Of a stretch of DNA of 9,346 nucleotides, positions 5,518 through 9,346 are shown piece after piece; position 1 is the stretch's first letter, and every line of letters begins with the position of its first letter. The stretch spans positions 1 through 9,346 of the forward strand of contig JAADHL010000143.1 in NCBI GenBank assembly GCA_013151875.1. Direction: 5' to 3'. The DNA is from Deltaproteobacteria bacterium (GTDB taxonomy: Bacteria > Myxococcota_A > UBA9042 > DTJE01). The position numbers were made by a program, and so were the translations under genes. Under the pieces are notes generated by a model. It saw only the letters and a list, made by a program, of their open reading frames with translations. It was not told the origin of the DNA and did no database searches.

Positions 5518-6861
5518 ATGACATGCCTCCGTACAGCCCGTTTTCTTGTTTTGTGTACGATTTTGTTTTCCGCGCCGGCCATACCGGCTCAACCCAAAGC
5601 CCCTGAACCGCCCCACACGCCGTCGGTCGGACCGTCTTCCGACGATCTGTTCGATTCAATCCACGTGATGGTTGGGCCTTCGGGCAGGGAACTCGAGGCA
5701 ATCGCGGTGAACAGGCCCGCGTGTCCCAAGGGGCGCAAGGAGTGCGGCGCCATCGACCGGACGATCCAACGGGACCTGAATCTGTCCGGATATTTCAAGG
5801 TACTGGACCGCGCATCGTTTCTGGCCCAGCCCATGGGCGAGACGTTGGTTTCCACACAGTGGCTGGACTGGGCCAACATCGGGGCGCGCTATCTGATCAA
5901 GACCGAGGCTGTATTGGCCGCCAAGGGCATGAACATCGAATTCCGCCTGTTCGACGTGACCAGAAAACAGGCCGTACCCGTCCAGGGCCAGTCACACCAG
6001 GGGATCAGGGACTCCATCGCGGCGCGCAGGGCGGCCAACAAGTTCATTAACGGCGTGATCAAGGCGGTGACCGGCAAACCGGGCATCTTCGGTTCACGGA
6101 TCGTGCTGTCGGTAAAGACCGCGCCCTGGAAGAGGGCCATTATCTCGATAGGCATGGACGGATCGGGCCGCAGGACCCTGATTTCCAACGGGTCCTCGAA
6201 CATGTTTCCCAGATGGACGCCAAAGGGCCGGGTGCTTTATACGTCTTTTCTGCCGGGTCACCCTTCCCTGTACATCGGAAAGAAGAGGCTGACCATGGAC
6301 GACAGGGAGTATCGCGGCGCCGCGATCTCGCCGGACGGAGGCAGCATCGTGGCGTCGGTGAACATCGACGGTCAGTCCGACCTGGTCCTCATCGATCCAA
6401 AGACGGGCAGGACAACCAAGAACCTGACCAACAGCGCCTGGGACGAGGTCCAGCCGTCCTGGTCGCCGGGTGGAAACATGATCGCATTCATGTCCAGCAG
6501 GGCTGGCAGTCCCCAGATCCATGTCATGAGGGCCGACGGCAGCGGCGAGAGACGCCTGACCATGGCCGGGGCCTACAACACGTCGCCGCGCTTCGGACCC
6601 AACGGGCGCATCGTGTTCACGGGCATGGACGACTTCGTCAACGACATCTTCGTGGTGGACCTTCAAGGCAATATCGCCCGCCTGACTCAGAACCAGGGGG
6701 GCAACAAGGACCCTTCATGGTCGCCGGACGGCAGGCATGTGGTCTTTCTTTCAAATCGGGCCGGGACATGGCGGGTCTGGATCATGACGGAGGACGGACG
6801 CTACCAGTTCCCGATCACCCGCAAGGCCGAAGAGTACGCGACACCCGACTGGGGCTGGTAA
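5518..6861 (+). CDS. tolB: Tol-Pal system periplasmic beta-propeller protein TolB
   Basis: TolB is the periplasmic part of the Tol-Pal machine, which links the inner membrane to Pal at the outer membrane and supports envelope constriction and stability. The 447-residue product has a signal peptide (hydrophobic residues 9-20, likely cleavage after 'AIPA' at 24) followed by a Pro-rich linker (25-40). The TolB N-terminal domain spans about 45-190, with 'IQRDLNLSGYFKVLDRASF' (83-101) and 'GARYLIKTEA'. PD40-type beta-propeller blades follow, shown by 'AAISPDGGSIV', 'PSWSPGGNMIAFMSSR', 'PRFGPNGRIVF' and 'PSWSPDGRHVVFLSNR', ending in 'TPDWGW'. Two cysteines in the N-terminal domain (69 and 76) could form a disulfide. 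ATG 5518 has AGGCGG about 8 nt upstream. tolQ, tolR, tolA and pal are absent from the flanks seen here, which is unusual for tolB. Identification is strong. Confidence 0.93.
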   Translation: MTCLRTARFLVLCTILFSAPAIPAQPKAPEPPHTPSVGPSSDDLFDSIHVMVGPSGRELEAIAVNRPACPKGRKECGAIDRTIQRDLNLSGYFKVLDRASFLAQPMGETLVSTQWLDWANIGARYLIKTEAVLAAKGMNIEFRLFDVTRKQAVPVQGQSHQGIRDSIAARRAANKFINGVIKAVTGKPGIFGSRIVLSVKTAPWKRAIISIGMDGSGRRTLISNGSSNMFPRWTPKGRVLYTSFLPGHPSLYIGKKRLTMDDREYRGAAISPDGGSIVASVNIDGQSDLVLIDPKTGRTTKNLTNSAWDEVQPSWSPGGNMIAFMSSRAGSPQIHVMRADGSGERRLTMAGAYNTSPRFGPNGRIVFTGMDDFVNDIFVVDLQGNIARLTQNQGGNKDPSWSPDGRHVVFLSNRAGTWRVWIMTEDGRYQFPITRKAEEYATPDWGW

Positions 6862-6887
6862 GCGAATCCTCTGGTATCCTAACGAAC

Positions 6888-7760
6888 GTGACTTCCCTGA
6901 AACACATCGCCCGCAGACTCACCGAGGCGCCCCGCCTGGCCGGCAGGATCTGGATCGATGCACGCGCATTCGACCACGCCGCTTCACTTTCATTCTTTGC
7001 TCTTTTGTCCATAGCCCCTTTTCTGATTCTGGTTGTCTCGGCCGCGGGCTACGTGGCGGTTCTGGCGGGCCCTTCGTCGGAAACGATTGAAAACATGCTG
7101 CGCGAACTGACCAGCTTCCTGCAGCAGTGGACCCCGGTCGAAAGCGATACCGTACGGTCAATCGTGAAATCACTGGTAGATCGGAGGGGACAATTCGGCC
7201 TGTTGGGCGGGCTGGTCATGCTGTTCGGGGCCAGCATGGTCTTTGGGGCGCTGGAACACGCCATGTCGGACATCTTCGGCCTGTCACGACGCAGGCGTTT
7301 CATCGTGTCGCGCGCCGTCTTCTCGGTAATCCTGATTGCCACCGGCTCCTTCGTGTTCCTGCTTCACTACGCCATGACCCTGACCGATTCCTTCCTGATG
7401 GCCCGCGAGGGATACACCCTCGTACACTGGATGCGACGTAGCCAGGCGCTCGACCTGGTCATAAACTACCTCCCGGTCCCCCTTGGCTTCCTGGCCGCCC
7501 TGTACGCCCCCGGCATCGTCAAGCCCCGCTTGCCGCATGCGCTGGTCGGAGCCGCCGTTTTTTTCGTGCTGTGGGAGATGGCCCGAAGCGCCTACTCCTG
7601 GTACGTGACCAGCCTGGCGGGATTCAGCGTCCTATACGGCTCGCTTGCCACTCCATTACTATTAATTCTATGGATGTTCTACTCGGCCAATGTGTTCCTT
7701 TTTGCGCTGTCCTGCGTCTCTGCGATGGACCGCGGAAACAAAAAAACCTTGCAATCCTAG
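6888..7760 (+). CDS. YihY/virulence factor BrkB-family inner-membrane protein
   Basis: This 290-residue polytopic membrane protein belongs to the YihY/BrkB family (once mislabelled ribonuclease BN), whose biochemical role is unsettled. Family features are 'DHAASLSFFALLSIAPFLIL' (29-48), the opening helix, and 'VLYGSLATPLLLILWMFY' (248-265) near the end. About six hydrophobic segments can be seen: 33-59, 104-124, 141-163, 190-210, 218-240 and 246-278. A basic stretch, 'LSRRRRF' (132-138), follows the second and probably faces the cytoplasm. The frame stays open upstream through tolB, but that extension is a shadow of tolB. GTG 6888, 26 nt after the tolB stop, is the only sensible start, although no clear Shine-Dalgarno precedes it; translation may be coupled to tolB. 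The family assignment is firm, the start moderately so. Confidence 0.9.
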   Translation: MTSLKHIARRLTEAPRLAGRIWIDARAFDHAASLSFFALLSIAPFLILVVSAAGYVAVLAGPSSETIENMLRELTSFLQQWTPVESDTVRSIVKSLVDRRGQFGLLGGLVMLFGASMVFGALEHAMSDIFGLSRRRRFIVSRAVFSVILIATGSFVFLLHYAMTLTDSFLMAREGYTLVHWMRRSQALDLVINYLPVPLGFLAALYAPGIVKPRLPHALVGAAVFFVLWEMARSAYSWYVTSLAGFSVLYGSLATPLLLILWMFYSANVFLFALSCVSAMDRGNKKTLQS

Positions 7761-7776
7761 TAACAGGGAATAAAAT
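7749..7776 (+). promoter_or_regulatory. Possible sigma-70-like promoter for the thioredoxin-domain lipoprotein
   Basis: TTGCAA at 7749-7754 (four of six -35 bases) and TAAAAT at 7771-7776 (five of six -10 bases) are separated by 16 nt. The -35 lies in the last codons of the YihY gene. This would allow the lipoprotein to be expressed separately from the tolB unit. The -10 also overlaps a short inverted repeat, GGGAAT-AAA-ATTCCC (7766-7780), which has no T-run after it. Confidence 0.4.
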
Positions 7777-7812
7777 TCCCCTTCGTATCGCTTAGGTACA
7801 AAGACTTTAGGC

Positions 7813-7817
7813 AGGAG
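7813..7817 (+). promoter_or_regulatory. Ribosome-binding site of the thioredoxin-domain lipoprotein
   Basis: AGGAG lies 6 nt before ATG 7824, near-ideal spacing. It fixes the start of the downstream gene, whose first residues form a clean lipoprotein signal. Confidence 0.7.
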
Positions 7818-7823
7818 TTGACA

Positions 7824-9346
7824 ATGAAGAACCGCACGTTCCTTTTGGGGATGCTCGCCCTGGCGATAGTCGCCATGGCAGGGTGCAAGGAAAAGCCGAA
7901 GAAGGCGGGCGAGCCCGGCGCCCCTGCGGTCAAGCCGGCCGCGGCGAAGTCCGGGGAAAAGGTGGAGGTGGCCTTCCACGTAATGTCCCACTGTCCCTTC
8001 GGGGTTCAGGTCCTCAACGGTATCGCCCCGGTGCTGAAGAAGATGGGCGACAACATCGATTTCAAGCTGTACTTCATCGGCAACAACCAGGACGGCAAGC
8101 TGACCTCCATGCACGGCGACACCGAGGTTCTGGGCGATAAGTACGAGCTCTGCACCAAGAAATACGCGCCTGAGAACTACAAGTACATGGACGTGATCGT
8201 CTGCATGAACAAGAACGTGCGGCAGATCCCGAGCAATTTCGACGCCTGCGCCGACGCCGCCAAGGTGGACAAGGCCAAAATCAAGGCCTGCGCCGAGGGT
8301 GAGGAAGGCACCAAGCTGTTGACGGAATCCTTCAAGGTTTCCAAGGAAAAGGGAGCCCGCGGTTCGCCCACGATGTTCGTCGGCGGCGAGAAATACCGGG
8401 GCGGCAGGCAGGAAGCCCAGTTCATGCGGGGCATCTGCAGCAAGTTCAAGGGCACCAAGCCCGCTGCCTGCAAGGACATTCCCGAGCCCAAGAAGATCGC
8501 GCTCAAGGTCCTGACCGACAAGCGCTGCAAGGAGTGCTATCCGGATCGGATCGTGAAGCAGCTCAAGAACATGTTCCCAGGCCTCGATTCCACGACGCTT
8601 GATTACGGCACGCCCGAAGGCAAAAAGCTGTACGACAGTCTGAAGGACAAGGGCGTCAAGATGCTGCCTGCGTTCCTGTTCGCTCCTGTCGTGGCTGAAG
8701 ACCCGGGATTCAATCAGATCAAGCGGTTCGTCAAGGACGCCGGCGAATACAAACTGCTCCAGATCGGCGCCAAGTTCGACCCCACCGCCGAGATCTGCGA
8801 CAACAAGAAGGACGACGACGGCAACGGCAAGATCGACTGCGACGACGCCAGCTGCAAGGGTAAGCTGGTCTGCCGCCCCGTGATCGAGAACAACCTCAAG
8901 CTCTTCATCATGAGCATGTGCCCCTTCGGCGTGAAGGCCGGCAACGCCATGAAGGAAGTGCTGAACGCTTTCAATGGAAAGATCAATTTCGAACTGCACT
9001 TCATCGCGGACGAGACCTCACCGGGCCAGTTCAAGTCCTTGCACGGCCCCAAGGAAGTTGCGGAAGACATGCGCCAGCTGTGCGCCAAAAAGTACTACGC
9101 CAAAAACTACAAGTTCATGGACTACATCTGGTGCCGCAACCAGGATCACAAGTCCCCGGATTGGGAGCCTTGCGCCAAGAAGGCCAAGCTGGATGTGGCC
9201 AAGATCAAAAAGTGCGCCGAGGGTGACGAGGGCAAGAAGCTGATGTCGGAAGACATCAAGATCGCCAAGGCCCTGGGTGTTGGCGCCAGCCCGACCTGGC
9301 TCGCCAACAACAAGTTCAAGTTCTCGGGCCTTGCTCCAGAACAGAT
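7824..9346 (+). CDS. Lipoprotein with three thioredoxin-like domains, two GILT-like (3' end outside window)
   Basis: No named gene is recognised. The reading frame is open for 507 codons to the window edge. A signal with lipobox 'AMAGC' (Cys 21) and a Lys/Ala/Pro linker (22-45) leads to domain 1 (about 47-205). Its active-site region is 'VMSHCPFG' (53-60), with 'HGDTEVLGDKYELC' (97-110), 'IVCM' (125-128), 'CAEGEEGTKLL' (156-166) and the cis-Pro loop 'RGSPTMFVGG' (179-188). The layout recalls GILT/DsbA-type thiol reductases, but CPFG has one Cys instead of CxxC. Domain 2 (about 224-320) has 'DKRCKECYP' (C235, C238) and 'MLPAFLF'. An EF-hand-like loop follows at 325-344. Domain 3 (357 onward) repeats domain 1: 'IMSMCPFG', 'CAEGDEGKKLM', 'GASPTWL'. 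It is probably a membrane-anchored thiol-disulfide protein in the periplasm. The substrate is unknown. Confidence 0.85.
   Translation, partial: MKNRTFLLGMLALAIVAMAGCKEKPKKAGEPGAPAVKPAAAKSGEKVEVAFHVMSHCPFGVQVLNGIAPVLKKMGDNIDFKLYFIGNNQDGKLTSMHGDTEVLGDKYELCTKKYAPENYKYMDVIVCMNKNVRQIPSNFDACADAAKVDKAKIKACAEGEEGTKLLTESFKVSKEKGARGSPTMFVGGEKYRGGRQEAQFMRGICSKFKGTKPAACKDIPEPKKIALKVLTDKRCKECYPDRIVKQLKNMFPGLDSTTLDYGTPEGKKLYDSLKDKGVKMLPAFLFAPVVAEDPGFNQIKRFVKDAGEYKLLQIGAKFDPTAEICDNKKDDDGNGKIDCDDASCKGKLVCRPVIENNLKLFIMSMCPFGVKAGNAMKEVLNAFNGKINFELHFIADETSPGQFKSLHGPKEVAEDMRQLCAKKYYAKNYKFMDYIWCRNQDHKSPDWEPCAKKAKLDVAKIKKCAEGDEGKKLMSEDIKIAKALGVGASPTWLANNKFKFSGLAPEQ
8796..8855 (+). other. EF-hand-like Ca-binding loop between domains 2 and 3
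   Basis: Residues 330-341 read DDDGNGKIDCDD, fitting the 12-position EF-hand loop: acidic or Asn at 1, 3, 5, Gly at 6, Ile at 8, Asp at 9 and 12. Cysteines at 325, 339, 344 and 350 flank and enter it. 'EICDN...DDDGDG..DC.D..C' segments like this are, to my knowledge, common linkers in myxobacterial surface proteins and may rigidify the junction with calcium and disulfides. Confidence 0.65.

Noticed and set aside
6213..6887. Long 5' extension of the YihY-family frame
   Set aside because: This stretch overlaps tolB in another frame, shows no family resemblance, and is rich in Arg, Gly and His as expected of a shadow frame. GTG 6888 is taken as the start.
6888..7760. Ribonuclease BN (tRNA processing)
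   Set aside because: Older annotations gave this name to the YihY family. The protein is a multi-pass membrane protein with no nuclease motif; true RNase BN is the ElaC/RNase Z type.
7766..7780. Inverted repeat GGGAAT-AAA-ATTCCC as an intrinsic terminator after the YihY gene
   Set aside because: The stem is only 6 bp and A/T-rich inside, and no T-run follows. It is more likely incidental or part of the promoter region.
7818..7823. Perfect TTGACA as a -35 box
   Set aside because: It lies directly before the start codon, and no -10-like hexamer follows at 16-18 nt; it is just the end of the leader.
1..9346. CRISPR, tRNA, rRNA, insertion sequence or defence genes
   Set aside because: No regular spacer-repeat pattern, transposase motifs, terminal inverted repeats or structural RNA signatures were seen; coding density is high and all genes match housekeeping or envelope families.

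Overview
The window is a G+C-rich (roughly 60% by eye), densely coded bacterial chromosome segment with no sign of mobile DNA, RNA genes or CRISPR. The genes are typical of a Gram-negative bacterium with an outer membrane: tolB plus two large exported lipoproteins. The style of those lipoproteins points to Myxococcota or a related 'deltaproteobacterial' lineage, probably uncultured. One is a Cys-rich lipoprotein with a von Willebrand factor A (VWA) domain and a 'SDEDDCS' signature. The other carries a 'DDDGNGKIDCDD' calcium-loop segment. This placement is an inference from protein style, not from a marker gene.

Left part, minus strand (1-1625): alr (alanine racemase, cell-wall D-Ala) is followed 32 nt later by hemL (glutamate-1-semialdehyde aminotransferase, tetrapyrrole synthesis). 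The window edge cuts the 3' end of hemL. Both enzymes use PLP and look co-transcribed. The gap at 1626-1761 separates them from the rightward genes and must hold divergent promoters; it contains a 20-bp imperfect palindrome.

Right part, plus strand (1762-9346): five genes run in one direction with short gaps (42, 19, 26 and 63 nt). (1) A double-domain flavin-dependent thymidylate synthase (ThyX), broken by an apparent one-base frameshift near 2150-2165. (2) A 757-residue lipoprotein whose VWA fold is interrupted by a long Cys-rich stretch with a regular ~24-residue repeat of paired CxxxC motifs. (3) TolB. (4) A YihY/BrkB-family inner-membrane protein. (5) A lipoprotein, incomplete at the window end, with three thioredoxin-like domains: two GILT-like domains with a single Cys (CPFG) flank one with CKEC, and an EF-hand-like loop acts as linker.

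The most interesting points are the Cys-repeat lipoprotein, the multi-thioredoxin lipoprotein encoded near it (a possible redox partner in the envelope), and the tandem ThyX, in which the N- and C-terminal domains keep complementary halves of the active-site motifs. Nothing here looks like a defence system or other multi-gene novelty.
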